A model generated the notes under the pieces. That model had not been told where the DNA came from. It worked only from the letters and a program-made list of their open reading frames with translations, and made no database searches. Of a stretch of DNA of 47,274 bases, positions 33,104 to 41,903 are shown one piece after another. This stretch comes from Miniphocaeibacter sp012841535. Lineage in GTDB: Bacteria > Bacillota > Clostridia > Tissierellales > Peptoniphilaceae. Numbering within the stretch: position 1 is the first letter of the stretch; each line of letters begins with the position of its first letter. The stretch lies in the NCBI RefSeq assembly GCF_049274025.1, contig NZ_JBASRV010000021.1; one strand, written 5' to 3'. The position numbers and the translations under genes were made by a program.

Positions 33104-34225
33104 CTATACTATAAATTCTTCATAAATCTTTAATGCAATTTTTAAATTTTTGATTTTAACTCTTTCATTAACTTGATGGCATAAATTTTCATCACCAGGC
33201 CCAAAAATAATAAAAGGTTTTTTTAATCTGGGAATTATATCTGAAGCATCTGTATAATATTTTATTCCAAGTTCTTGAAATTCAGGGTTTATTTTTTCTA
33301 CAATTTCTCTAAAATCTTTAATATATTTATTGTCCAAATCAGCTTCTATTGCTTCCCTATCATTTAGAATTTCATATTCTATTGACGATTCTTGCCCATA
33401 TTCCTTTTTAATATCCATTATAGCCCAGTCTATTATTTTAATAAATTCTTTATTGGAAATTTTTGGTGTTAATCTGATATCAAGATAAGATTCACATAAG
33501 TTTGGTACTATATTACTCTGCACTCCTCCTACAATCTTATTATTTGATATTGTTGACCAACCAAGTAAATTATCTTTTTCATTAATTTCTTCTAAAGATT
33601 TTCTTATTTTATAAATTAAGCTATAATTCATATCAATTGCATTTACTCCATTTTCAGGAAAGGCGCCATGAGAAGATTTTCCTTTAAGTATGAATTTAAT
33701 CCATAATGCTCCCTTTTCTTTAATTCCCAAATTTAAACTCGTTGGTTCTGGCACAACAAAAAAATCTGTATCATCTAAAACACCTTTGTCCATTATATCT
33801 TTAATTCCCATTCCACCTTGTTCTTCATCTGCTGTAAAAACAAAAAGATAACTTTTTTTTGTAGATACATTTATTAGTTTTTTTGCTAAATATATCATAC
33901 AAGCAACACCACTTTTCATGTCACTTGTACCCCTACCATAAATATATCCATTTTCTTCTACGGGATCTAATGGCTTATACTTCCAACCATCTGACCTTGA
34001 AGCAGAAACAGTATCAATATGGCCTATAAAACTGACTGTCTCATCTGTACTTCCATTAATTTTTATAATAACCGACTTTCTGTTTTCCTTATGTTTTATA
34101 ATTAATTTTCCCCTGTGATCTTTAAAATAATTATAGATGTAATCCACCATTGAATTTTCATTCCCCGGTGGATTCATACTATTGATCTTTACTATATCTT
34201 TTAATATTTCTACTAAATCTTTCAT
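33104..34225 (-). CDS. M20-family metallo-amidohydrolase (ArgE/DapE/ACY1 type), terminal gene
   Basis: 373 residues. Zinc and catalytic motifs are in order: Gly-His-Ile-Asp-Thr-Val (about 67), Gly-Arg-Gly-Thr-Ser-Asp-Met-Lys-Ser-Gly, Thr-Ala-Asp-Glu-Glu-Gln-Gly-Gly, Pro-Glu-Pro-Thr-Ser, and a late Cys-His-Gln-Val-Asn-Glu. Enzymes of this type cleave N-acyl or N-carbamoyl amides. No Shine-Dalgarno stands in the 12-bp gap after the preceding gene, so translation is probably coupled. It is last in the LacI-controlled operon. Substrate unknown; the operon context suggests something released from an imported nucleoside-like compound. Confidence 0.88.
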   Translation of the reverse strand: MKDLVEILKDIVKINSMNPPGNENSMVDYIYNYFKDHRGKLIIKHKENRKSVIIKINGSTDETVSFIGHIDTVSASRSDGWKYKPLDPVEENGYIYGRGTSDMKSGVACMIYLAKKLINVSTKKSYLFVFTADEEQGGMGIKDIMDKGVLDDTDFFVVPEPTSLNLGIKEKGALWIKFILKGKSSHGAFPENGVNAIDMNYSLIYKIRKSLEEINEKDNLLGWSTISNNKIVGGVQSNIVPNLCESYLDIRLTPKISNKEFIKIIDWAIMDIKKEYGQESSIEYEILNDREAIEADLDNKYIKDFREIVEKINPEFQELGIKYYTDASDIIPRLKKPFIIFGPGDENLCHQVNERVKIKNLKIALKIYEEFIV

Positions 34226-34237
34226 GATTATATTATT

Positions 34238-34981
34238 TTACTTAGTTATATAGTCTACTAAATTATTGAATAAAATAGGATATGATTTCCATTCAACAAA
34301 TTCCATTGGTCCCCAATGTGGAGCACAATCAGATGTAAATACAGCTGATTTACCCTTTCCAAATGATTTAACAACAATAAAAGGATCATCACCAATGGTA
34401 GCTAAAATTTCAGAATCTTCAATGGCTATAGTTTTATTATAACCTAGAAAATGAGGCCATTCTTTTTCCATACCTTTAAATACCTCATGTTCTTCTTTCA
34501 AAATTTGAGGATATACCCCTGCAGGATGTTCAGCTCTATCATCTTTTCCTAAACATTTTACTGGTAATATATCAGCAATAGGAGTCATCTCATACCTAGA
34601 TGTGCCATTTATTCCGGAAAATGCCATATAACCTCCCATCATTATAAAACTACCACCATTTAATACATAGTCCTTTATTAGTTGACAATTATCTACATCC
34701 TTATTACCTGATATAAATACATTATCTTTTAACAAAAGAGTATTAGATCCTATATCTGATAGAATAACAACATCATACTTACTTATCTCCTCTAAGTTGT
34801 TTGGAAAATCATATTGTACTCTATGATTAGGTATATAATTAACTTCATGTCCATTATTTTCAAAAGCATCCTTAAGCCACATTACTCCTTCTTCATAAGT
34901 AGTAGTAGTGAAACTATCAAAACCCTTTTGATGTATAGTATAAGTTACCCAAGATTCTCCAGCTATTAATATTTTTTTCAT
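34238..34981 (-). CDS. GATase1-like protein (PF07090-type putative glutamine amidotransferase)
   Basis: 247 residues, flavodoxin-like class I GATase fold. It shows Ile-Leu-Ile-Ala-Gly-Glu-Ser-Trp at the start, Tyr-Asp-Val-Val-Ile-Leu-Ser-Asp-Ile-Gly, Gly-Gly-Tyr-Met-Ala-Phe-Ser-Gly-Ile, Ile-Leu-Pro-Val and Phe-Thr-Ser-Asp-Cys-Ala-Pro-His-Trp-Gly-Pro near the C-terminus, the pattern of the uncharacterised PF07090 family. The usual GATase nucleophile Cys after the central strand is replaced here by a Gly-Gly-Tyr-Met turn, so it is probably not a glutaminase. AGGAGG precedes ATG. It lies between two M20 genes, which ties it to their substrate. Confidence 0.75.
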   Translation of the reverse strand: MKKILIAGESWVTYTIHQKGFDSFTTTTYEEGVMWLKDAFENNGHEVNYIPNHRVQYDFPNNLEEISKYDVVILSDIGSNTLLLKDNVFISGNKDVDNCQLIKDYVLNGGSFIMMGGYMAFSGINGTSRYEMTPIADILPVKCLGKDDRAEHPAGVYPQILKEEHEVFKGMEKEWPHFLGYNKTIAIEDSEILATIGDDPFIVVKSFGKGKSAVFTSDCAPHWGPMEFVEWKSYPILFNNLVDYITK

Positions 34982-34991
34982 CTATTTCCTC

Positions 34992-36251
34992 CTAAAAATT
35001 TAAAATCAGTAATGCATAAAACAGTATAAAATTTAAATACTCATCAATTTCTACATATTCATTAGGACTATGACATTGAGCCATATTACCAGGTCCAGCA
35101 ATAATAGTTGGAATTTTTGAAATATTTTGAAATAATCGAGCATCATTTCCAGCTGGTGATCCAACAATTTCAGAATCCTCAATAACAGTATTTATTAATT
35201 CTTTAGATTTTTTAAAAAAGTAACTATTTCTGTCTGTTTCAAAAGATCCTCCCGCTTGATAAATACTAATTTTCGGAAGATTGTCTTTCAACCAAAAATC
35301 ACCTTGGCTTCTTCGATAAATACTATCTTCAATATCTTTTACAACCTGTTCCTTTGACATTATTTCTGGAAGATAATGAACACATATATTTATTTCACAA
35401 TTATCTGGAACTGTTGAACCTGCACTTCCTCCTTTAATAACCCCTACATTTAACGTTGGAGGAGGTAGTAGATCATGCTTATACCTCATCAACCAATTGT
35501 GCTCTAACTCAATAAGTCCATCTATTAAGAACATCATTTTTTCTATAGCATTTATACCTAACCATTTTGAACCTGAATGTAATGCTTTCCCCTTAACTTT
35601 TATATTGAAAAATACAAATCCCATATGAGCAGCTTTAATATTGTTTTCCGAAGGCTCACATACAACTACTCCATCACCAGTAATGCCTCTATTTACCAGA
35701 GAAATACTTCCATTGCCACCACCTTCTTCATCTACGACAGAAGTAAAAGTAACATCTATGGGTAGTTTTAAACCTGCATCTTTTATTAACTTAACTGCCA
35801 TCAGTGATGCCATCAGACCTGACTTCATATCAGCAGCTCCCAAACCATATATTCTATTATCCTTAATAATAGGAGTCCATGGATCAGTTTTCCATAATTC
35901 CATATTTCCTGGTGGCATAGTATCAACGTGACCATTAAATACTAATTTTTTAGAACTGTTTTCTCCTTTAAATTCAGCTAATAAATTATATCTTCCTTCA
36001 TAATCATGACCAAGATTTCCTTCATCATGTTTTTTTAAAGAAGCAATCATTGTTTCCTCTCTTAATTGATCTTTTTCTATAGAATCAGCTTCCATTTGAA
36101 TAAGTAAATTTTCTAAATATTCTTGTCCCTTTTTCTCTTTACCACCATCTATCCCATGTCCAATAACTTGAGTATCTATACTAATTAATTCCCTAAGCTT
36201 TTCTATATAATAATTTTTATTATCCTCTAAGGTCTTTTTTAATAATTCCAT
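34992..36251 (-). CDS. M20-family metallo-amidohydrolase (ArgE/DapE type), upstream copy
   Basis: 419 residues, a different subgroup from the gene at 33104. Motifs are Asn-Gly-His-Val-Asp-Thr-Met-Pro-Pro-Gly, Gly-Leu-Gly-Ala-Ala-Asp-Met-Lys-Ser-Gly, Val-Val-Asp-Glu-Glu-Gly-Gly-Gly, Cys-Glu-Pro-Ser, a lid-domain Gly-Lys-Ala-Leu-His-Ser-Gly, and Gln-Cys-His-Ser-Pro-Asn-Glu. All metal ligands look intact. The N-terminus is about 45 residues longer than that of the terminal gene. A GGAG ribosome site lies in the 9-bp gap after the nucleoside hydrolase. Likely an N-acyl amino-acid-type deacylase of unknown substrate. Confidence 0.88.
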   Translation of the reverse strand: MELLKKTLEDNKNYYIEKLRELISIDTQVIGHGIDGGKEKKGQEYLENLLIQMEADSIEKDQLREETMIASLKKHDEGNLGHDYEGRYNLLAEFKGENSSKKLVFNGHVDTMPPGNMELWKTDPWTPIIKDNRIYGLGAADMKSGLMASLMAVKLIKDAGLKLPIDVTFTSVVDEEGGGNGSISLVNRGITGDGVVVCEPSENNIKAAHMGFVFFNIKVKGKALHSGSKWLGINAIEKMMFLIDGLIELEHNWLMRYKHDLLPPPTLNVGVIKGGSAGSTVPDNCEINICVHYLPEIMSKEQVVKDIEDSIYRRSQGDFWLKDNLPKISIYQAGGSFETDRNSYFFKKSKELINTVIEDSEIVGSPAGNDARLFQNISKIPTIIAGPGNMAQCHSPNEYVEIDEYLNFILFYALLILNF

Positions 36252-36260
36252 AAGAACTCC

Positions 36261-37196
36261 TTAATATTTTTTTACATTTTCATAAACTAAATTCCAGAAT
36301 TTATCAAAATCTATTTTAGTAGCTACCTTTGTATTTCTAGGTAATTCTGTTGCATGATGCATATCACATACAGTTCTTCCATAAGTCATACCATGTTCTA
36401 ATGAAATCTGTACATTACACTCTACAAATTCAAACATACTAGGATCTATTAAATATGCAATCGTAGTTGGGTCATGAACTGGAGGAGCTTCCCAACCAAA
36501 AAAGTCTTTTTGAGTTTTTGTAAAAAACTCCATTAAGTCAACTATCAATTTTGATGCTTTATTGCCAACTGTTCCTATTTTATCTACCACTTCTTTAGTG
36601 GCTTTTGCTTGTCTTGTTAGATCCAATCCCATCATAACTATAGGTAAACCACTACTAAAAACTACATGTGCTGCTTCAGGATCTGCAATAATATTAAATT
36701 CTGCACTAGGCGTAACATTTCCTGTTCCATATGCTCCGCCCATTATTACAATTTCCTCAATATTTTCAATTATTTTTGGCTCCAATCTTAAACTCATACC
36801 AATATTAGATAATGGTCCAGTAGCCACTACGGTAATTTTTTCTTTGGAATTTTTAATAGTATCTATTATATAATTCACAGCATGAGTATCTTCTGGTTTC
36901 TTTGTTATTTCACCAAACACAGGCCCATCTAATCCTGTCTCACCATGAACATTTCCTATAGATTCTGTAGATAAAAATCTATCTCTAACCATAGGCATAT
37001 CCATTCCTGAATAAACTGGGGTATCTATTTTTAAATGGGTACAAATTTTTAATGTATTATTTAATGTATTTTCTAAAGAATTATTTCCAGATACAACTGT
37101 AATTCCTAGGACATCAATATTTTCTTCTGCTTCAGCTAATATAATAGCAACTGCATCATCGTGACCAGGGTCAACATCTAAAATTATTTTTTTCAT
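36261..37196 (-). CDS. iunH: Inosine-uridine preferring nucleoside hydrolase
   Basis: 311 residues from ATG 37196, with AAAGGAG just upstream. The calcium/ribose-binding signature is Asp-Val-Asp-Pro-Gly-His-Asp-Asp-Ala near the N-terminus, a late His-Asp-Pro-Thr-Thr segment holds the active-site His, and Met-Gly-Gly-Ala-Tyr and Glu-Phe-Asn-Ile-x-Ala-Asp-Pro are also canonical. It splits ribonucleosides into base and ribose in the cytoplasm, matching the BMP-type nucleoside importer encoded upstream in the same operon. Confidence 0.93.
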   Translation of the reverse strand: MKKIILDVDPGHDDAVAIILAEAEENIDVLGITVVSGNNSLENTLNNTLKICTHLKIDTPVYSGMDMPMVRDRFLSTESIGNVHGETGLDGPVFGEITKKPEDTHAVNYIIDTIKNSKEKITVVATGPLSNIGMSLRLEPKIIENIEEIVIMGGAYGTGNVTPSAEFNIIADPEAAHVVFSSGLPIVMMGLDLTRQAKATKEVVDKIGTVGNKASKLIVDLMEFFTKTQKDFFGWEAPPVHDPTTIAYLIDPSMFEFVECNVQISLEHGMTYGRTVCDMHHATELPRNTKVATKIDFDKFWNLVYENVKKY

Positions 37197-37206
37197 AATA
37201 TCTCCT

Positions 37207-38139
37207 TTATAATAATGAACTCTTTTCTCTTTCTTTCTTCTTTTTACCAATTATAAGTGATATGGTCAATACAACTATTGTTGCAATATAAGGAATCATT
37301 AAAATGAATTGTGAAGCCAATCCATAAGCTTGCAATCTAGATCCTATAGTGTCTGCAAATCCAAATAACAATGTTCCTATCCATGCAAATATAGGGTTCA
37401 TCCCACCAAAGAACATAGCTGCAACTCCCATAAATCCTCTTCCGTTTGTCATGTTTTCTACAAATAAATTCGAATATCCTAATGATAGGTGTGCACCAGC
37501 CAGTCCTCCTAGTACTCCTGACATTAATACCACTCTAAATTTTGTTTTATATACATTAATACCAGCTGTTTCTGCTGCCATAGGGTTTAATCCTACACTT
37601 CTAACTCTTAGTCCCCACACTGTTTTAAACAGCAAATACCATAAAGCAAAAACCATAACAATTCCAACTAACTCAAAAACAGAATAATTATTAAATAAAC
37701 TATTAAGAACTGGATTTTTTGACAAAAAACCTATTTTTATCTGGGGCAAAGGTTTAACCTCTTGAGAATAAAAACTACCTGTTGTTCCTAGCCATTCATT
37801 TAATAAAAATTTAGTTACAGCTAAGGCTAACATATTTATTACCGTTCCCACGGCAAAAACATCTGCATTATACTTTAAATGCGCCACTCCTATAACCCAA
37901 GAAATTATAACTCCAACTACTATTGCAGCTAACACAGCTAATATCCAACTACCAGTTAAATAACTAATAGCCACTGCAATAAAAGCAGAGCAGAGCATTA
38001 CCCCTTCTGTTCCAACATTTAAAATATTTGCTTGTTGGGTTAAACATGCAGATAAAGCAGCGAAAAGTATAGGTGTTGCTGCCCTTATTGTTGAATGTAT
38101 TAGGGTATAATCGAATATTTTACTTAGATTTTCCAACAT
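37207..38139 (-). CDS. nupQ: BMP-type nucleoside ABC transporter permease 2
   Basis: 310 residues, BPD_transp_2 (RbsC-like) permease with about nine helices. It has Ala-Ala-Thr-Pro-Ile-Leu-Phe-Ala-Ala-Leu, Asn-Val-Gly-Thr-Glu-Gly-Val-Met-Leu and the coupling-helix region Arg-Ser-Val-Gly-Leu-Asn-Pro-Met-Ala-Ala-Glu-Thr-Ala-Gly-Ile. This is the YufQ/NupQ type of guanosine/purine nucleoside importers. It overlaps the preceding permease gene by 20 bp and ends 10 bp before iunH. The C-terminus is a Lys/Arg-rich tail. Confidence 0.88.
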   Translation of the reverse strand: MLENLSKIFDYTLIHSTIRAATPILFAALSACLTQQANILNVGTEGVMLCSAFIAVAISYLTGSWILAVLAAIVVGVIISWVIGVAHLKYNADVFAVGTVINMLALAVTKFLLNEWLGTTGSFYSQEVKPLPQIKIGFLSKNPVLNSLFNNYSVFELVGIVMVFALWYLLFKTVWGLRVRSVGLNPMAAETAGINVYKTKFRVVLMSGVLGGLAGAHLSLGYSNLFVENMTNGRGFMGVAAMFFGGMNPIFAWIGTLLFGFADTIGSRLQAYGLASQFILMIPYIATIVVLTISLIIGKKKKEREKSSLL

Positions 38140-39169
38140 CTTCGCTCACCTTATCCTTCCTTATTTTTTTCTTTATTATAAATAACCCTTCCATTGTTGC
38201 AAATAAAATGAACATTGCTATAAGTCCATCTATTAATGATTTCGGAACTCCTGTAAACCTCTCCATAGCTAGAGCTCCCTGTTTTAGAATAGCGATAAAA
38301 CCTGATAAGACAGGAACTAAAGCAATATTATTTTTAGCTATTAAGGATGCTAGCATACCATCAAATCCTATTCCTGTAGAAAAACCATCAAGAAAATATC
38401 CATATATTCCTAATACTTCAATTCCCCCAGCTAATCCTCCTATAGCACCTGAAAGCATCATTCCTTTAACCATAGTTTTTTTATCTGGAATACCTATATA
38501 CGCACTAAAGTCATTATTCAATCCAACACTTCTGTACTCATATCCTTTCCTAGTCTTTTTAAAGAAAAAATATACTAATATAATTACTCCTATCGCAATA
38601 AATAATCCTGTGTTAGCTCTGCTTGGAGACATTATCCTTGTCAATGAAGCACTTTCCTGTATTTGTGGTGTTTGTGCAACTCCTTTCCCTGCCGACATAG
38701 GATTATTTACTAAATATGATGTAATATATGTGGCAACATAATTTAATAAAATAGTTGTACAAACATCACTAACTCCATAGTAAGCTTTTAAAACCCCTGG
38801 AATAGCTGCCCAAAGTGCACCTATTATGGCTGCTAATGATAATGCTAATGGAACATGGACCATTTTTGGTAACCCTGTTATTGCATATCCTACCCATGCA
38901 GCAGTAATAGCACCTAGGTATATCTCTCCTTCAACACCAACATTAGCCATATTTACCTGCTGAGCAACAGCAAAAGCTAGAGCCGCAAGCATTAGAGGAA
39001 CAAATCTCTCCAGAGTACCACCAAAATTAAATTTCCCTATTAACGCACCTTTAAATAGTTCTATATAGCTTGTTACAGGATTATAACCCATTACCCCTAT
39101 AATAACGGCTCCTATTAAAAGGGCAACTATAATGGAAATAACAATATTTATATATGTCTTTTTTTTCAT
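38120..39169 (-). CDS. nupP: BMP-type nucleoside ABC transporter permease 1
   Basis: 349 residues, BPD_transp_2 permease. It has an N-terminal helix after a Lys-rich start, Asn-Val-Gly-Val-Glu-Gly-Glu-Ile-Tyr-Leu-Gly, and the coupling-helix segment Arg-Ser-Val-Gly-Leu-Asn-Asn-Asp-Phe-Ser-Ala-Tyr-Ile-Gly-Ile. This is the YufP/NupP partner of the shorter permease. Its ATG overlaps the stop of the ATPase gene by 4 bp. The two permeases form the heterodimeric membrane channel. Confidence 0.88.
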   Translation of the reverse strand: MKKKTYINIVISIIVALLIGAVIIGVMGYNPVTSYIELFKGALIGKFNFGGTLERFVPLMLAALAFAVAQQVNMANVGVEGEIYLGAITAAWVGYAITGLPKMVHVPLALSLAAIIGALWAAIPGVLKAYYGVSDVCTTILLNYVATYITSYLVNNPMSAGKGVAQTPQIQESASLTRIMSPSRANTGLFIAIGVIILVYFFFKKTRKGYEYRSVGLNNDFSAYIGIPDKKTMVKGMMLSGAIGGLAGGIEVLGIYGYFLDGFSTGIGFDGMLASLIAKNNIALVPVLSGFIAILKQGALAMERFTGVPKSLIDGLIAMFILFATMEGLFIIKKKIRKDKVSEDVGKSK

Positions 39170-40677
39170 TGTACAGTTCCTCCTGCCATAAGCATTCCTA
39201 GTTTCTCCTCAGTAGCCTCGTGTACTTGTAATTCTCCAGTAATCTTGCCTTCAAATATAACCGCTATACGATCAGATAAAGCTAAAATTTCCTCTAAATC
39301 AGCTGATATTAGTAGAATAGCCTTTCCTTTTGCTTTTTCTTCATTAATTTTTTTTCTGATCATTTCAATAGCACCTATATCAACCCCTCTAGTAGGTTGA
39401 CTAGCTATGAGTAATCTACCTTCAGAAGAGATTTCTCTAGCAACTACAATTTTTTGAGCATTACCACCACTTAAAAATTCGGCGCTACTTTCAACATTTC
39501 TTGGACGTATATCATAATCTTCAACTAGCTTTTCAGAAAATTCCTCAGACTTCTTTTCATCTATAAAAATCCCCCTACTGAGCTCATTATTATACTTTAA
39601 ACCAATTAAATTTTCTCTAATTGAAAACCTTCTATTTAATCCTCTCTTATTTCTATCATCTGGAATCAAAGAAACTCCCAAGTTTCTAATTTTTCTAGTA
39701 CTAAGATTGCTTATCTCTTTACCTTCTAAAATAATCTTCCCTTTTTCAGTTTTTCTCAAGCCTGTAATAGCTTCTACTAACTCAGCTTGTCCATTTCCGT
39801 CTATTCCCGCTAAGCCTAAAACTTCTCCAGATTTAACATTCAGGGATAACCCTCTTATTTTAGAAATTTCTCTATCTCCAGGAATATATACACTTTCTAT
39901 TTCGAGAACATCTTCACCAGGATTAGACTCCTTATGTTCTATATTTAAAAATACCTCTCTACCTACCATAAGCTTAGCTAATTCTCTTTCACTAGTATCT
40001 TCTTTGTTTACAGTAGTTATATATTCACTTTTTCTCATTATGGTAATTCTATCGCTTATATCCATAACTTCGTTTAACTTGTGGGATATAAACACAATTG
40101 ATTTATTATCTTCTTTGAGTTTTCTTAATATTTCAAATAACTTTATTGTTTCCTGTGGAGTTAAAACAGCCGTAGGTTCATCTAATATTAAGATATCCGC
40201 TCCTCTGTATAAAGTCTTTATTATTTCAACTCTCTGAGCTTCTCCAACTGATATATCTTTAACTTTTTTGTTTAATTGTATATCTAATCCATAGTTATCT
40301 ATGTATTCTTTAATAATGATTTCTGATTTTTTAAAATCAATTCTATTTAAAGATTTTCTTGGTTCAAATCCAAGAATTATATTATCTAAAACAGTCATAT
40401 CATCAACTAGCATAAATTCTTGATGAACCATTCCTATTTTTTCATCTATTATTTCCTTAGTAGAAAAATCTTTAAATTCCTTTCCCTTAACAATAATAGT
40501 TCCTGAATCCGCTGGATATAATCCATATAAAATTTTCATCAAACTTGATTTCCCAGCACCATTTTCACCAATTAAGGAATGGATCTCCCCTTCTATTAAA
40601 TCGAATTTACCATTTGATATTGCTGTTACTCCTGGAAATGTCTTTACAATATCCTTCATTTCTATTAATTTTTTCAT
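39166..40677 (-). CDS. nupO: BMP-type nucleoside ABC transporter ATPase (two nucleotide-binding domains)
   Basis: 503 residues with two fused NBDs, as in sugar and nucleoside importers of the RbsA/YufO class. The first has Walker A Gly-Glu-Asn-Gly-Ala-Gly-Lys-Ser-Ser and Walker B Leu-Ile-Leu-Asp-Glu-Pro-Thr. The second has a degenerate Walker A (Gly-Ile-Asp-Gly-Asn-Gly-Gln-Ala) but an intact signature Leu-Ser-Gly-Gly-Asn-Ala-Gln-Lys, which is normal for the class. It energises the NupPQ-like permeases. A hairpin in the 47-bp gap upstream separates it from the abundant lipoprotein gene. Confidence 0.93.
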   Translation of the reverse strand: MKKLIEMKDIVKTFPGVTAISNGKFDLIEGEIHSLIGENGAGKSSLMKILYGLYPADSGTIIVKGKEFKDFSTKEIIDEKIGMVHQEFMLVDDMTVLDNIILGFEPRKSLNRIDFKKSEIIIKEYIDNYGLDIQLNKKVKDISVGEAQRVEIIKTLYRGADILILDEPTAVLTPQETIKLFEILRKLKEDNKSIVFISHKLNEVMDISDRITIMRKSEYITTVNKEDTSERELAKLMVGREVFLNIEHKESNPGEDVLEIESVYIPGDREISKIRGLSLNVKSGEVLGLAGIDGNGQAELVEAITGLRKTEKGKIILEGKEISNLSTRKIRNLGVSLIPDDRNKRGLNRRFSIRENLIGLKYNNELSRGIFIDEKKSEEFSEKLVEDYDIRPRNVESSAEFLSGGNAQKIVVAREISSEGRLLIASQPTRGVDIGAIEMIRKKINEEKAKGKAILLISADLEEILALSDRIAVIFEGKITGELQVHEATEEKLGMLMAGGTVQ

Positions 40678-40694
40678 ATTTATCTCCTAATATA

Positions 40695-40721
40695 AATTAG
40701 CAAGTTAAAAACTTGCTAATT
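40695..40721 (-). terminator. Intercistronic hairpin between BMP lipoprotein and ATPase genes
   Basis: Perfect 12-bp stem AATTAGCAAGTT/AACTTGCTAATT with an AAA loop, and TTATATT downstream on the minus strand. It is a partial terminator or mRNA stabiliser that would give more binding protein than ATPase. Confidence 0.8.
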
Positions 40722-40724
40722 CCA

Positions 40725-41798
40725 TTATTCTGTTTCGAAGCCCTCATATGATTCAACTACTATTTCTCCAGATTTAATAGCTTCTGATAATTCTGCAACC
40801 TTCTCAAGTATATCTTCAGGAAATTTATCCCCTAAGCTTTCTTTTATTACTGACATATCCGTTAAGCCTACACCATCACTAGCCACGTCCATTCTTAAAG
40901 TTTTATTACCTTCGAATTCATTGTTATAAACAGACTTTATCATTTCATAACTTGCAACATCCACTCTTTTTAACATGGAAGTTAAAATTCTTCCAGGATA
41001 AACAGAATCTTGATCTAAATCTACACCTATTGCATAATTTCCTGTGTCATTAGCAGCTTCTAATATACCATTTCCTGTATTTGATGCTACGTTCATTACT
41101 ATATCAGCGCCTTGACTGTATTGTGCCAAAGTTAACTCTTTTCCCTTTAAAGGATCATTAAAAGTACCTGCAAAAGAACTTAGTATTTTTACATCTGGGT
41201 CTATGTATTTCGCTCCTTGTTCATATCCAGTTAAAAAATCTCTTAAAACTGGGACATCCATACCGCCAACCCATCCAATAACCTTTTCCTCATTTACATT
41301 TTCAATTTCTGTTTTAGTTGTAAACATAGTAGCGGCAGCTCCTGCTAAAAATGACCCTTCATTTTGTGCAAATGTTGCAGATACAACATTATCGCCCTTT
41401 ACTACACCATCAATTATCCCAAATTTAACATCTGGATAATCTTTAGCATGTTTTTCTATGATCTCCTGTAATTGAGTAGAAATCCCCAATACTAAATCAT
41501 ATCCATCATTAGCCATTGTTATTAAATTAGTTTCCCAATCAGCTGCAACTTTGGATTCCAAAACTTTAATTTCAAAATTTTCCTCACCAAATTCTTCTAA
41601 TGCTCTTTCTACTCCTTCATAAGCTGAATCGTTAAAAGATTTATCTCCCAAAAATCCTGCTAATACTAAAGCAACTCTGATCTTTTTATCTCCTTCTTTA
41701 CCATTACCAGTTTCCTTACCAGCTTCTTTACCATTACCACAAGCTCCTAATAGTAATGCTATTACTAATAACATAGATATTAAAACTCTTTTTTTCAT
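40725..41798 (-). CDS. nupN: BMP-family nucleoside-binding lipoprotein
   Basis: 357 residues. A type II signal peptide has lipobox Leu-Gly-Ala-Cys with Cys20 as the lipid anchor, followed by a Gly/Lys/Glu linker. The mature part is a periplasmic-binding-protein fold of the BMP/PnrA family (Phe-Asn-Asp-Ser-Ala-Tyr-Glu-Gly, Gly-Trp-Val-Gly-Gly-Met-Asp-Val-Pro, Gly-Val-Asp-Leu-Asp-Gln-Asp). Family members bind purine or pyrimidine nucleosides outside the cell. AGGAGGG precedes ATG. It is first gene of the operon and lies directly downstream of two tandem LacI-type operators. Confidence 0.92.
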   Translation of the reverse strand: MKKRVLISMLLVIALLLGACGNGKEAGKETGNGKEGDKKIRVALVLAGFLGDKSFNDSAYEGVERALEEFGEENFEIKVLESKVAADWETNLITMANDGYDLVLGISTQLQEIIEKHAKDYPDVKFGIIDGVVKGDNVVSATFAQNEGSFLAGAAATMFTTKTEIENVNEEKVIGWVGGMDVPVLRDFLTGYEQGAKYIDPDVKILSSFAGTFNDPLKGKELTLAQYSQGADIVMNVASNTGNGILEAANDTGNYAIGVDLDQDSVYPGRILTSMLKRVDVASYEMIKSVYNNEFEGNKTLRMDVASDGVGLTDMSVIKESLGDKFPEDILEKVAELSEAIKSGEIVVESYEGFETE

Positions 41799-41812
41799 CT
41801 TACCCTCCTAAA

Positions 41813-41893
41813 TTTATTTATTAAAACGTTTTACTAATTTGCCTAAAATTTCCAACCTCCTTAGTTTATTTATTAAAACGTTTTACTAATTTG
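41813..41893 (-). promoter_or_regulatory. Tandemly duplicated LacI-type operators before the BMP operon
   Basis: A 29-bp sequence is repeated perfectly at 41813-41841 and 41865-41893. Each copy contains the palindrome TAAAACGTTTTA (41822-41833 and 41874-41885), 52 bp apart, close to five helical turns. An AGGAGG-like sequence follows each copy on the minus strand, so operator plus ribosome site were duplicated together. A TATAAT -10 lies at 41906-41901 (minus strand), over the lacI stop. Confidence 0.82.
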
Positions 41894-41903
41894 TTTAAAA
41901 ATA

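Noticed and set aside
41842..41870. Leader peptide after the upstream AGGAGG-like sequence before the BMP gene
   Set aside because: The only start-like codon (TTG) directly abuts the ribosome site with no spacing; the sequence is explained by the tandem duplication.
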